Assembly: GCF_000003815.2 (NCBI RefSeq)
Contig: NC_049989.1
Coordinates: forward strand, 13,481,764-13,545,763
DNA: 64,000 bases
DNA from: Branchiostoma floridae
Taxonomy: Eukaryota; Chordata; Leptocardii; Amphioxiformes; Branchiostomatidae
Reading direction: 5' to 3'
Positions 22,166-35,030 of the stretch are shown here, one piece after another. Position 1 is the first letter of the stretch. The number at the start of each line of letters is the position of its first letter. The notes beneath the pieces were generated by a model that ran no database searches, was not told the origin of the DNA, and saw only the letters and a program-made list of their open reading frames with translations. Made by a program: the position numbers and the translations under genes.

Positions 22166-23909
22166 TTATGCTGTTTTTTTTTTTCCAAACTTGATATGTT
22201 TAAACTTAAATTACTATCTCATTGAGAATCTAAGTGCCAGGGATTCTCAGAAAATTAAGCAATTTAAAGAGAGTACTATTGTTTAATGTAAGGGTCAAAT
22301 GAAGTTTGGATTTTCATGTTCCAAAAAATGAAATGCTCCCTTCATGTCTAATTATGGCACACAATTTCTTGAGTTTTGAATTCTTGTCCTGGATAATGAT
22401 AATGACTACTATAGTATATGCTAAAAACAGTCTAAATGGTAAAAGTCTGTACTGTACTAGTGTACATGGTTTCAGCCAGGGACTGAACTCATAAGTCTGC
22501 ATCCTAGCTTTCTGTCATCATGATGATATAACAATTGTTTTGTTGCTAAAAATGTACATAGAAATGTCCTAAATAATACTGTGTGGCCTTACTATTGTTT
22601 TTTAACTAGGCTATTCCATAGCCTGGGGTACCATCCGGATACAGTAGTTCACTCCAACGTTTATCATACACTCACTTCTGTTATTTTGTCTGGGAACGTT
22701 GACATCTCTAACATCTGGAATCGTCCAATTTTGGACAATGGCACGGATTGGCCCCTACACATCAGCAAAGGAATGGGTTCAAGCACTTGATCGAACAGGT
22801 GGAGACCCGAAATGCCCTCCGTCCGCTTGTGGATGGCCTGTTGTCACTGAACGTGTGCTCTAGAAGTTAGAACCCATGCCTTAATTCGCTCATCGACTGG
22901 CCAAAAGGTTTGAATGTACAGGCCCCCAATCGTGTAGCAGAAGTGAACATAGGAGCGAACTACTACCTGGAGGGTACCCAGGCTAGCTATACCATCCATT
23001 CCCCTTGTACGCATGTACACCTGATTTAAGTAGATTATGGTAATGAAACTCAACAAGAATGAATTGCAGATGAGCAGTTAAACATAAGACAAGTTTAACA
23101 CCAGCACCCCAACTACTCATGACACTAAAATAGTACTTGCAATAATAATCATTGTAAGAATATGCTTTTGTGCTTGCTTTCTATTCTTACAATTTGAATT
23201 AAAGAGCCAAAGAATGTGTAAAGTTCGCTCATTACCACTTGAATGGAAAATAAAACAACAACATCAATTGAAGTTGTACACAAAGGAAATGCACCAAAAC
23301 AAAAATTACCATTACAGTAAGTGGCATAATAGATTGATAGAATAAATTGTAAGTTAGGCTGTCGTAGGGTTAGTAACATGGACAAAGCTCAAATGTCCAA
23401 GAACTGAAAGTTTACTTTCTGCCATATCTAACAAAAAAAATTATGGACAGAAAGAAAGGCATTCATCACTTCATAATTTTTGACAGGAATGAAAGAAAAA
23501 AAAATTGACCAAATGCTTAAAAAAATTGTGCATGGAGCACAATTTCCACCAGAAGAGCACATAAAAATACCAAGGACACTACTGACGACATTATCTTGGT
23601 TGAAAATTGCCTGACCTCCTTGTTGTCGTTTCGTCAGGAAAAGTAAAAATTTCCAACAAAAAAAAAAGTGAGTCATGAAATGACGAATGTGACGCGGCGG
23701 CCATGTTTCGTCATGCCGTCCACAGACAAGCATCTTTCCCAAAGAAAAACAAACGCCATAGAACAACGGCCTTCCGTGAAAAGCTTTGCCGTCTTAATTC
23801 GTGGGCTATAATCCTGGCAAATTGACGAAGATGTACGATAGAGATGCGCAAGATTTGAAAGTTTGCCAGGTGCAGCGAGAGGTGGCTCGGCGGCCGTCGC
23901 GCCACGTAC

Positions 23910-24100
23910 CTTCACTTCAACCGCTCGGCCTTCCCTCTTCTCTCCTTTCCCTGAGCTTGGAGTCTCGTCAAACGTCACAAGAACAACCTCACTACACAAT
24001 ATGACACAAAGGTCGGTCCTAAAGGGTCACAAAGTCGTGCATTTTTGGAGACACAAACAACTACACTTTTGACAACAAACCAAAATACTGATACTGCAGC
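23910..24100 (-). other. EIF4ENIF1: Probable non-coding first exon of EIF4ENIF1
   Basis: On the minus strand GTTGAAGTGAAG is followed by a strong GTACGT donor (23909-23904). Upstream of it the sequence is GC-richer than the intron and leads into a promoter-like cluster near 24132-24190. Joined to the acceptor at 20735 this gives a short leader. The exon's 5' edge is a guess. Confidence 0.4.
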
Positions 24101-24131
24101 TGCTAACAGTGGAAGCGGAATGCCCGGATGA

Positions 24132-24190
24132 ACGCATGCGCTCTCATTAAAAGAGGCCAATTTGCATAAAGGTCAACTTATCACTTCCGG
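24132..24190 (-). promoter_or_regulatory. EIF4ENIF1: Candidate EIF4ENIF1 promoter (NRF1-, CCAAT-, octamer-, ETS-like sites)
   Basis: Plus-strand coordinates: ACGCATGCGC at 24132-24141 (near NRF1 consensus), CCAAT at 24157-24161, ATTTGCAT octamer at 24160-24167, ACTTCCGG at 24183-24190 (ETS core). No TATA box is seen. Such clusters are typical of TATA-less housekeeping promoters. Function is inferred from position and motif content only. Confidence 0.4.
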
Positions 24191-24593
24191 TTGTCAAAGC
24201 AAGGGTGTTGTTCTACAATAAACCGCTAGGTGCGCTTGTGACAGTAGCAAATATGTAGAGTTCAACGACCAAAAACCTCCTTGTAGGATCCCGTATATGA
24301 CTGAAGCTGAGTTCCGTTGGTTGCGTCGCTGCGGACGATTTGACATAGTGCTAAAAAAATGGCATGGCGTGTGTACAACCCGAACTGAGAACCTAGCACA
24401 TAGCAAGTTTCCTTGCTGTTTCAGTAGCAGGGTATATTTGTGCAGGGGGGCTACTTCTCCTCGAACACACGGCCCCCATGTTACGTCCACGGGACTTGTA
24501 CCGTGTTCTAACAGTTGCCAACTAATAGAAACCAGGAGCTCAAAATACATGTGAAACTGCTACCAGTTGAGCTACAGGGACATCCCGAAAAAA

Positions 24594-27030
24594 ATGGCAC
24601 ACGAGGCTATGATTGTTCTTGTCTGACTAGCGGCTTGTGCAGCCTTAGCCCAAGCCTGTTTCCCAGACTGCCAAGTAACTGACATCAAGCGCTGCATTCC
24701 CACTGGTCAATCCTTTCAGAAGCATCTATATTACTTCTATTATCTAAACAATCCCTTTGGAAAAACGAAATCGTGTTTCTTATGCACAGGAAAAAAAAGA
24801 GAAATTGTTTGACGCGACCACTATTCTGTATAATAGCCCCTGGTTTGCTGTAAGGGGTCATTTCTTTGGGGTATTATCATCAGAGGCACTGAGTCCTTGC
24901 AAAAACTCCAGGGTGAAGTATTTGAGCATTGTCGATGGAGGTATCACTGACCTATCGCCGAAGAGCCTGAGTGTATTTCTCAACTTGCACACTGTGTACC
25001 TGGACTGTAACAACTTGACTCGCGTCAAAAAGGAGTGGTTTACTTCGCTGAGATCTCCGGGTGCCTTGATCGTTTTGTCGTTGTCACACAACAGGATAGC
25101 AAACATTGAACCAGGAAGCTTCGCAAATATGAACGCTCTAGAAAGCTTGATACTTGAACACAACCTGTTACGGTCCGTAAGTTCAGACTGGTTCCGCGGG
25201 TTGTTCAACTTACAGTGAGCTTTTCTTGGGTTCAAACCGACTTCAGACCCTCCATACAACGACGTTTGCGTCGCTTACCAATCTCAACTTCCTGGGAATG
25301 TACCAAAATGATTTGTTGTGCATTCCGAAAGCATTCCGTTGGCCAAACCCAACGCTAATATACAGTCTTGGTGGGAACATTCTCTTTCAAACACAGCTTG
25401 GTCAACCTCCCGTCACAGTGAAATGGAAAGCCGGGTTGTTGCCTGATTTGTCTTTCTTGACAGTTACAGTGGGAAGCTTGAGTATCTGCTCGACACGCAA
25501 TACTACTACTGAGGAATATCACGTGTGGCTGGCCATGAGTCATGTGAAACCCATGGTTTCCCCTAACTCCCAAACGTTTCTTTGCAGCGACGATACAACA
25601 GACCAGGTATACCGATCCCCCTTCGTCTTCATGTCCCACAACACAAACGCAACTTTCACAGAAAATGAAAACAACGTCGTCCAATGGTGTAAACGGTTTT
25701 GGCTCGGCGAAGGCACATCTCGTTTGGAGACCTGTCAGCCAGCGACATTTCTAGGTACACTCTACAACTTGCTGCCTTTGTGAAGAAGAAGGACAACTTA
25801 AAATTGACAAGTCTTGGTGCTGTTGTGCTGAATTCTGTCAAAGATCAGGTTCTGATAGTGAATTGGTTAACGTGACATGTGTTCTGGTTGGTGGGAAGAA
25901 GCTGGTTAGGACATTCCTCATCACACCGAACAAACGACGGTCAGATGCCGCCATGTGCAAAGCTACACGAGAAGACAGTCTCAGCAACAAGACTACCAAC
26001 ACGACAACTACTCAAACGAACAACACGATGGCAACGCGACCGCTACCAGAACGAGCTCAATACCTCGTGCTGATGACGCTTCAATCATAGCGCTCATTGT
26101 TACAGGTGGTATCATTCTGAGCGTGGTGGGGGTGGTCTACCTAGTAAACAAGTGGTGCCCGTGTTTTCGGAACAACCAGACGACAACTGAGGATGATGCA
26201 GGAAACTACTGTGAGATACCAGATGACGCCGTAGATCCAGAATCCAAGCCCATCTCGTCTATCAGTCGATGGGTCATCCCGACCGGGACTACCAACAATG
26301 TGACCGCCGAGGTATGCGTGAGGGACCCCGCACAAATCTCGAACACTCCGGCCGCCAATGGTCGCAAAGCTTCCGAGCCCGAATCAGCTAAAGACGATAA
26401 CCACACGTACTGGGAAATTCCAGACGACTATTTCAACTTCAATAACCCTAGATATCGGCGGAGTTCGCTGCCCACGACGGAGACGATAGAAGACCACCTC
26501 TATTGGCAGATACCGGACGCCACTACTTCAACTACCAGAACGTCGCAAGACAGGTGAGATGGCTCCCATCCTCACTTTCTCTGGCGCACGACGTGAAGTA
26601 TGAAAACGTGGGCCAATACAAAAACGTCGGACACTTGCGGCGGCACACCTGTAAACCTGGTGCTAAAGACAATGACGATGAGAACACCACTTTCGTCTCA
26701 GCGGAAGCAGAGGTGGGTCTTCATGAGTCCACAGGGAAAGCTGCCCAACATCCACCCTGTAGAAATCCCGTCCGTTTCTGTAAACCTCTAAACTACTCGG
26801 GAAGGAAGGGGGAGTTGAGGAAGGAGACCGACGCCATTGCGTATGGAAGAGCGTATGAAGTGAGGGAACAGAAGTTTTGCGACATGGTCTCAAGAGGGGC
26901 GTATGGCACGAAGGCAAGGGCTTCTACTGTAAGGTCCAAGGATGAGTGGCCACTTATGAAGCCTGGAGAAATGACTTTCACCACAAATACAACACGTTTT
27001 ACCAAGCCGCAGACCAGGCTGTTCCCTTGA
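24594..27030 (+). pseudogene. Broken single-exon LRR transmembrane receptor with YxxI/V tail
   Basis: Pieces in different frames line up as one receptor. ATG 24594 opens a leader (MAHEAMIVLV) but TGA follows at 24624; the same frame continues to an LRR N-cap, CFPDCQVTDIKRC. Leucine-rich repeats follow in frame 1 (to 25218; LSLSHNRIANIEPGSFANM) and frame 2 (25218-25783; SNRLQTLHTTTFASLTNL). A Thr/Asn-rich stalk is in frame 0 (to 26090). Frame 2 resumes with the membrane segment ASIIALIVTGGIILSVVG (about 26078-26150). The tail repeats YCEIPDD, YWEIPDD and YWQIPD, then shifts frame to YENVGQYKNV and ends at 27030. At least five frame changes and one nonsense codon are needed. Single-exon LRR receptors are numerous in lancelets; the intact relative may be an immune-type or adhesion receptor. 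Assembly error in a polymorphic genome is the main alternative to true decay. Confidence 0.75.
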
Positions 27031-30000
27031 GGAACACCTGGAAAGGAGAACGCGTGCATGAGGAGACCAGGTGTGTTCCAGGTATACCGGTGGAGTCTTG
27101 AAGAAACACAAGGAATGTGGCGCACAAGGGCGTGTTTACAAGTCTTGGAGCCTACACACCACCCAGCAGTTGACTGACGGAACAAAAGAAGTACTAGTGT
27201 CGGCACTATTGGTACCTATTCGCCGTCACAGTGTGTAAAAAGGATAGAGTATGTCAACTATTCAGCCCTAGTAATGCCACTATCGTTTTCGCACCTGTGC
27301 CCGCAGAGGATGTAGCCCCTACTGGCTCTTAAGCCAAATTTGTCCCAATAGACCAAATTTCTACAGTCAAACTTCGAATTAAGTCCGCCCCGAAACTTTC
27401 AGTCGCCATAGACACATGTCAACGAAGACGGCATGTCTATCGCGGCATGCTACAACCCGAAGTTGAGGACGCAAGTTTTCAGATGGACAATTAGGTCCGG
27501 AGTCCGTTCGTCCTCTGGACCTGAAACGTACCTGTACCTGAACTTTCTGTACCGGTACCCCCCCCCCCCCCCCCCTGGTGGTGACCACTGAGAACTTGAA
27601 TAGCCTCGGCATCTAGAAATAGTCTTGCACTGAGCACGTTACCAAATTTTAGGCAAAAAAGGATGTTCACTTACATTAATACAACACCACTGGCTTTATG
27701 GTATAGAACAGAGGACAGTCAGCAATGTTCGGAGCTGTTTGAAATTTTAGGGATCGAGAAAAATATAACTGTTCTTTTGTGTGCATTATGGCGTCCTAAA
27801 CATCGCAAAAAATGGGTAAGGGGAGGGGAATGCGCTAGTAATATCAGGGAATGGGCGGGCATGATTAAGTGGAACACTATTAAAAAACAGAAAACTGAGA
27901 AGGGCAGGTAAAACTGGTTGCCAGATCTTCTGTAGTGTCCCAACGTCAAATAGTTAGACCATGGGATCTGAGCGAAATAAACTCCCATTTGTAAGCTTCC
28001 TCCTCCGACCAATCTCATTCTCTCAGAAATGAAAAACGACAAAAAGTGACCTGCCATCTATATATTTGTCAAACATGGCAGGTAGAGTTAATCAAGAGCC
28101 GCTATAAACTCCCTAGCTGGCTGCTAAATCCCCAGAGCGCTGATCTAAGTCGGCGGGCTTAACACCCTGAGCTGCCGAACAAATTGTCTGCTGACCCCGT
28201 TGGAGAAGTCTACCACTCAGGGTAACTTGGAATGGACTTGCTGACATACAGAGGCGAGTATGGAGGCGATTTACAATTTTGGTGACCATTTTAGATTTTC
28301 TAACCGAATGTCAAATAACCAAAGCTAATCTCCAACTACTGGGCAAGACGTTCCTATGGCAACGGAAGGGTTTCAGCTATAGTATATATATATATATGTG
28401 TGTATATATACGGTTTTGCCATTGGGCATCTACTTGTAGAATAGCTTTGTTTATTTGTAGCCTGGAGTCCGCCTCACTGTTAGCTTTAATTGGTCCGCTC
28501 CCGAAGGTCGTCAAACAAGTTTAATTGACCTTCGGTTCGGAAATTGAAAATCTCCAACAAAATCTAAAAGACCCGTAATTTAAATCGCCTCTAAGATCGA
28601 AATTGCTACTCTCCCAGCAGAGGTTAGGCTCCGGATATTTTTTAACGTTTTTAGTCGTTTTTATCGGGCTTTCTATTTTGTATCTTATCTTGCTGTGTCA
28701 AAACCTGGCTGGCGGACTTCAAGAAAAATGGCAAAATAGAAAGCCCGATAAAAACGACTAAAAAAAAGTGTGGCAATGAAAAAGCATTGCCATGGCGACG
28801 GTAATATTGTTTGACTTATATACATTGTATCTTGATAGAGATGATTGAGGAATTGTATGCTTGGTAAGTCATGATGATGTTCCGGGCTGTATGTGCTAGT
28901 GTCTTAGTGTCGCGATACGTTGGCTTAATGTGCTGTGTAGTATGATGTTGTTGATACACAAGTTAAATATTACCATAAAGAAATATCAATACAATTAAAC
29001 GACGTTGAAATTAAAAAGATTATTTCAAGCATGTTACATGTTACATTGATATTGTGCAATAATCTGCGCCTGGCCAGATAAGTGTTGGATTTCGGGTAAT
29101 CCATTTTATGGCAGCGGTTTCAAGGAATCAAGGCATCTGGCCAATGCTGCAATGTTGATGTAGGTATATGAATAAGCCATTGTATAACATCTGCTCAAAG
29201 ATCAAGAGCTGAACGACCTTCTGTGACATACAGGGAGATAGAGAGATACAACCAAGTTACGGTAGGTTGGTTCTTTTGGTTAAAAACTTCTCGGTTCAGT
29301 TGAAATACGGGTCAAAGATATGTGCGTTTCGTGGATCTTTTTCCCTGGGAGCCAGCCGGGATCGAGCCTGGTTATCACACCGCAGCCCAATCTCAATATC
29401 TATCGTGCAGGGGTCTGGCAGGATGACTGTAGAAAGGCTCTCCAAGGCCCTTGCTCAGAGGGAAGAGAACCTATAGGATTGATGACCACCCCAGGTAGCC
29501 AGCTACAACACACCACAGTTTGTCAGCAGGCTATTGCAGTAGCGAATCAGGGACTAGATAGGGCTCAAGGGTGTATTGAGCTATTTTTCAAAATAACAAC
29601 AGAACTTTGTAAGGTCCACCTGCCCTTTCCCCGAAAAGCGTAGCGACAACTCCTTCCGGCTTAAACTCCCCCGGAGCGCTAATGTGAGATCGGCGGGCTG
29701 ATCTGCCTTGGTAAGGGCTGGGGGAACATAGTTTATATATATGAGGTAAATTTGGGCCCCTCGATATGTCGACACAAATCTAAATCCGAACAGAGGACAG
29801 ATGGACAAGGAATTGAGTACTATCCTGAGATGCTTGCGAGAGGAAGGGTCTAAATACAGAGCACACCATATGCTCTCACTCGAGTTTAGCCAAGCGGGGA
29901 GTTGAAGGACGAGCCCGGAGCCCTGAACTACAGGATATAGGAGACGGGTAGTGATTCAAAAAAAGAAAGCGTGAAATAGAGAAGGTGTCCGCACAGTCAT

Positions 30001-30380
30001 ACACTTGGTCAACTTGCCACTGTTCAGACCTTTGGAATTGGCCCGGATATATCGTATTCTCATTAATTCTGGAATTGACCTCCTATTTTGCATAATTTGT
30101 ATTTCATTTTGTACAACATTGTCTAAGCTACATACAGACCAAAAATCATGAAAATCCGTTATTTCTTTCTTGAGTAATCGTCTTCGGAAAGTTTTGACAA
30201 AAATTACTTGCAATTTCAACACAAATCGCTGGGGGCCCAAACGTATGCCCTTCTTTCCTAGCACAAGAGCTATCTACCAACCATCAATCGTAACCACGGC
30301 TTATTCAGAACACGAGATATAAAAAGATTAAGTTCCGCTGCAGTTCCAAGCGAAGCCGTTAGGGGCCGAAGATGTAATTA
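27031..30380. other. Gene-poor stretch with repeat relics
   Basis: I see no supportable exon. It holds an 18-bp C run (27558-27575), a TA/TG microsatellite (28383-28410), a perfect inverted repeat (28648-28764), and two related relics around AGCGCTGATCTAAGTCGGCG (28137-28160) and AGCGCTAATGTGAGATCGGCG-like sequence (29676-29700). ORFs here are short and match nothing I know. Confidence 0.5.
28648..28764. repeat. Perfect 32-bp inverted repeat (hairpin)
   Basis: Arms 28648-28679 and 28733-28764 are exact reverse complements (core AGTCGTTTTTATCGGGCTTT) around a 53-nt loop. Just upstream, CAGAGGTTAGGCTCCGG (about 28617-28633) reappears reversed at 37779-37797, so the hairpin is probably part of a larger repeat family. 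Confidence 0.75.
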
Positions 30381-31080
30381 TACCTAGGTGTTACGTTAAC
30401 AACTGGGCTGAAGTGGGGTATTCATGTTAACAAAATAACAACCAAGGCTAAACAGACATTGGGAGCTGATCAAACGTAACTTGTGGGCATGCCCAGCCAG
30501 GGTAAAATCACTTGCATACACGTCACTGGTAAAGACCTATCCTTGAATATGCTGCAACAGTATGGGATCCGTATACAAACAAAGACAAAGATAAACTTGA
30601 AAGGGTACAGAATTCCAGATTCTGTACAAACAACTACAACATGGATGCTAGTGTTACCAAAAAGGGTACAGAATTCCAGATTCTGTACAAACAACTACAA
30701 CATGGATGCTAGTGTTACCAAAATGAAAACAGATCTACAGTGGAGCTGGTGGACGTACCGACTGATAAGTATCTAATACCAGCTCAAAAAAGAACAAGAA
30801 ACAGTCATGCCTTCAGGTACCAGAGATTCCAACCTAGGATCGATGTGTTCAAAAATTCGTATTTTCCCAGAACTATCGTAGATTGGAATTTTTATATCAC
30901 CAAGCACACTAGGGGCATCTTCTCTGGATAGTTTTAAAGGACGCTTGCAGATAGATGTGCAAAAGTTAGGTGTGACGGATCGTTCAGTGTAATATAACCA
31001 GCTGCTGCCGCACCGCGTGCCTGCGAAGTTGGTGTGTTACGCCGAATGGCGGTTATACTGGCTATATAGATACAGATACA
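30381..31080 (+). mobile_element. CR1/L2-like LINE, 3' end of the reverse transcriptase ORF
   Basis: Frameshifted translation shows the hallmark end of non-LTR reverse transcriptases: YLGVTLTTGLKWGIHVN, KAKQTLG, KRNLWACPARVKSLAYTSL, LEYAATVWDPYTNK, KLERVQ, RTRNSHAFRYQ, SYFPRTIVDWN and LDSFKGRLQ. A 61-bp unit is tandemly doubled (30601-30661, 30662-30722). The 3' tail is GGCTATATAGATACAGATAC, as in CR1/L2 elements with short 3' repeats. The copy is 5'-truncated and broken. An inverted relic of its tail is at 36961-37006. Confidence 0.8.
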
Positions 31081-31104
31081 GAACTATTTCCGTTTTTGTC
31101 ACAC

Positions 31105-31195
31105 CCCACCAACACACCAAAATTATTCACCATTCAGCAACAGTTCTTAAGTTATCTTGAGTTGACACAATCACAGACATACATACACAGGTGAA
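31105..31195. repeat. Dispersed AC-rich repeat, second copy
   Basis: Related to 18595-18740 through CCCACCAACACACC, TCACCATT and CTTAAGTTATC in the same order. Following sequence to 31399 includes a small palindrome (CCATACCATAGGTATGG, 31322-31338) and a CTTT microsatellite (31362-31380). Confidence 0.4.
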
Positions 31196-31399
31196 AATAT
31201 TACACCCATAAATATTTCAAAGGGTAATAAAGCTGCTTGTCGCCATGTAAACAACACGTTTCGTAGCATGAACATGAACATACTATTACCCAGTATTTGT
31301 GTCTTATTTATTATATTTCAGCCATACCATAGGTATGGTGAAATATATTGTATTCGTAATGTTTCTTTCTTTCTTTCTTTCTAGAAGGGTAATCTAACA

Positions 31400-31522
31400 N
31401 NNNNNNNNNNNNNNNNNNNNNNNNNNNNNNNNNNNNNNNNNNNNNNNNNNNNNNNNNNNNNNNNNNNNNNNNNNNNNNNNNNNNNNNNNNNNNNNNNNNN
31501 NNNNNNNNNNNNNNNNNNNNNN
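31400..31522. other. Assembly gap (run of N)
   Basis: 123 consecutive N. The true distance across the gap is unknown, so features on either side should not be measured against each other. Confidence 0.99.
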
Positions 31523-33739
31523 AGAAAATACTAGCTAACTAGGGTACAGTCTCACGTTGTATAGAGACGCACACAAGAGTCACACAACTTACGATTTGCT
31601 AAGGTAATTGAGACAAACACAAAACAAAACAAAATGACAGCTGTGGATTCCATATAGTTTTATTTGTGTATTGGTTGAGCCCACAATCTAAACCTATGGC
31701 TTCTTCGCGGCGCAAATTCACATAGGGTGCACTGGAGTCCATTCTTGAACGGGGGAATTTTGTAAGATTCATTTTTGGGTTAAACCGTCATTAGTAAAAG
31801 TGATTTTTCAAATGGGTGATTTTGAAATAGTCTATTGTTGCATGGGAAGGGAGATGGCTGAAATATGCTGTATTTGCTCTCAAGCAAATGTCGGCCTTTC
31901 TAGTTACCTTAATATCTTTTCTGCAAGAAATAGAAAGTTTCTGTTTCAGTTTAATAAAAAAAACTGCTTTGATGGTGAACCCTTGCGGGTCTTTTACGTG
32001 ATCTAATACTATGATGATTCTTACGTTTGAGTCCCGCGAGCACGCACTGACATGTACCTGTAAGTAGTGCGTGCTCGGAGTCATGTTTGAACCCCGTTTG
32101 AGCGTGCGTGCTCCGAGTCACGTGATCTTCGTTTTGCGAACAATAGACAAGCGTCCGGGGGTACTCTGACCCAGTTCTCCCGCCTGATACACACAAAATG
32201 CCGCTAGTCTAAGAAGAGTTTTTCCCGAGGATAATGTTGGTGCACGTAGCCGGGCCAGTAGTTTCGCCTCAAGGTATCTGGAAGACGAGGAACCACCCCA
32301 GGTTAGTGCAAATCGGTACCGTAAAGTTGGTCTAAACAATGCTTTTTTGTAATTGTATAGAATAAGGCGGAACTCGGAACAGATTTGTAGTACCGGTTAC
32401 TGTTAAATACACCGCAATTTTAGGACACATTTTCGTCTGCACTTGTACCCCAATATGCCTCATAATTTCAAGGACTACTGCAGACTTCGTGTACAAAAGT
32501 TTTTGTTCTCGGCGATTGTTCGTGTGTTGATTATCTCTCCTGGTGATTTGCTCGAAAACAAAACAACAACAAACAAGTTACTTGTGATCTATCTCGACTC
32601 AGTCATTCAACAGTATTGTTGGGTGTGTAACAAAACCCATTACTTGCCCCATTTCAACTTTTGGGATGTCCAAAGACCAAGAATGCATGATCATGCATGC
32701 ATGATCTGTGTATTTTATTTTATTTTTTCTTCGGGCTTGGCAGAAATTTCTTGGGAGAAAAGAATGGAATCTTATTTCCTAACATCCATAATTTTGACGT
32801 TTGATCTGTTTCTGTGTTGTTTTATGTTCAAAATTTGATTTGACGTAGAGAAATATAGTTGTACATCATTCGAACAATAGGTTTATCCATAGGGGATTAC
32901 GGTATGATCAGGCCACACTCGGGTGTATGCGATTGCAGGGTATAAAAATTGAATTTAAAGATAGATTTGTATCTTGGACTTCAAATTGTGTTCACTGAAA
33001 CTGTTAATGTCATCTGTGTACAGTCACATTGATTTTGATTCTAGATTACGTAGTATTCAAGTAGGACTTGTGTTTACTGTTGACTTTAGCTTGCAAAATG
33101 ACATCTGGTTTGTGTAGAACTGGCCCAGATCTAATAACATCCTCAGATCAGAGGTACACAAGCCTCCCCCTACTCTGCCCCTCGCGGGGTTATCTGGGGG
33201 TAACCAATGCAGACACAAGCGCCGTCAAAAGTAGTACAAACACGCGAAGCTTTTAGATGTTCGTATCTAACTATCAACATTGTTTCTAGATTGTGATATA
33301 CATATGTATTTGACCAGTGTCAGGATTACGATCATTGTTTTCTGTGATTTATTGGTTGGTATACAGCTGACCCAGTTCAGCAGCGGAGGGATATGGATGT
33401 ACATGTATATCAGAAAAGACAACCGCCGAACTTATCAGTTGGAGACGAAACGCGGCTCGAAGAGGTCATGGCTTCGTAAGTACAGTCTAATTTTTTATTG
33501 TAGCCGTCCTGTACTATGATGGTGATATACCCACGTTTTAAGTTTCCATATACATGAAATACACCCAAGAAATTGAAGAATGTGTGAGTCCGGTCGATGC
33601 TGACATCTGTGATTGATTGTATTGTTTACTTACTTGCGGACGGAACCTGTGTGATGGAAATAGCCCTATCTATTCAAAGGATCATACAGCATGACAACAA
33701 GGAGGCCTCAGTTAGAAACCTCCATGTTAAACTATTCAA

Positions 33740-33830
33740 ATACAATTCAATCTCTACAACTGGATAAAAAACGGATATTTACTTCCGGACGTTTCGAGTG
33801 ACATCCATCACTCTTTTTCAGCGTTTTATT
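33740..33830. repeat. Stem-loop repeat with GGACGTTTCGAGTGA core
   Basis: CAACTGGAT then ACTTCCGGACGTTTCG and the hairpin GAGTGA-CATCCA-TCACTC (33796-33813), then CTTTTTCAGCG. It is homologous to the cores at 2207-2235 and 62511-62550 but with different paired bases. Confidence 0.55.
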
Positions 33831-34883
33831 CGTTTTTCTTTTCCTTTTAGCAAGACACTATACTATTGGGCTAGCCCCTGACGAAACTTTTTTATATTAA
33901 TAACGTTATATATAGATTATGGGAACTTGGTTGCCATGGGCTTTCTTTCGTCTGAGAAGGATAAATCTTCTGTCATATTTGTCAGTGTCTACCTGTATGT
34001 TGCTTCTGTATGTCCGTTGTAATATCGTATTGTTAGTTCATATTGATTTTTGATTTATTTTGGTTTATTTGTTTATGAGTGATTTGTTGCCCAAAGTCGG
34101 AGAAAGTGTCTCGTTTTCACAGAACGTTCGAAAACCGTTCCGTCACGCGTGGGCTCCATGTTGGATGATAACCTGGATGAATAGAACACAGAACGGCGCT
34201 GTCAAAGTTGCTTGCGGCGGGTTCAAGTGTGCTGTTTTTTCTCCGAAATGCGAATCATTAAGTGACGTAGCCAAGGCTAGATATCGGGACAAAGTTGCAA
34301 TAATAGGTTCTTGAACCATATGCTTAAAAAACGGAATTCAACATGGTGCCGGTGGTTGAATACCCGGGCATCCGTTGGCCGCTAACCTGTGTGACTAACA
34401 GTTATAAGTTATATCGACTCTTTTCATAAAGGCGGACGACTAGCTACCGATCCCCCACCAAACTTTATACCTGCCCTGTTATCCAGCGTGCCTCACAAGG
34501 GGCAAGATTTGGCGCTTCCACGACCCTGACTCCGTGAGACAAGCAGATAGTGCGGCCCAGCGGGTCGTTAGGTTCGCGTGCGCCCGTCTTTTTTCCGTAT
34601 TTTGTCAACACTAAGCATAATCATAACAATAATAAGCATAATCAGTGCTGCTGACGTTACTGCTGCAAATTCAAATTCAGAATGCTTGGCACATGTCTTT
34701 CAGTCAGGTGCCAAACTGTATCTAGTGACAGCATGAGGTTACAGGAGCTCGGCCAAGAGAATATACACGCTCGCTCGTGTGACTGTCCGTTTAGGATGCA
34801 GCCACACGAGTAAGCGTGTATATAAAGTCCGCACGAGGTCCGTACGCGTATTGACATTTTCTTTCATATGATCATACGAAGTC

Positions 34884-35030
34884 GTATGCACAATAGACAC
34901 CGATCATACGCATCTGAATCGTTTTTTGTCAGTTTAAGGTACGCGTACTGGGCCGTACTGAGAGAATGCCTGCCTCCTAAAACTAACACAAAACGACTGA
35001 GATGCGTATGAGGGATGTATTGTGCCTATT
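34884..35030. repeat. Imperfect palindromic element
   Basis: CGATCATACGCATCTGAATC on the left is mirrored by GACTGAGATGCGTATGAGGG on the right, with CACAATAGAC paired to GTATTGTGCC further out. Probably a decayed hairpin element; nothing coding. Confidence 0.45.

Noticed and set aside
23690-23712. CGGCGGCCATGTTTCG as a YY1 site of the EIF4ENIF1 promoter
   Set aside because: It deviates from the consensus and lies downstream of the inferred first-exon donor.
23910-23999. Open frame extending into the EIF4ENIF1 5' exon, as a longer N-terminus
   Set aside because: It starts at TTG, not ATG, and joined to the next exon it meets an in-frame TAG two codons before the ATG at 20710.
24530-24590. 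tRNA-like TAGCTCAACTGGTAGCAG on the minus strand
   Set aside because: A-box-like only; no convincing B box, cloverleaf or terminator. Probably an old SINE scrap.
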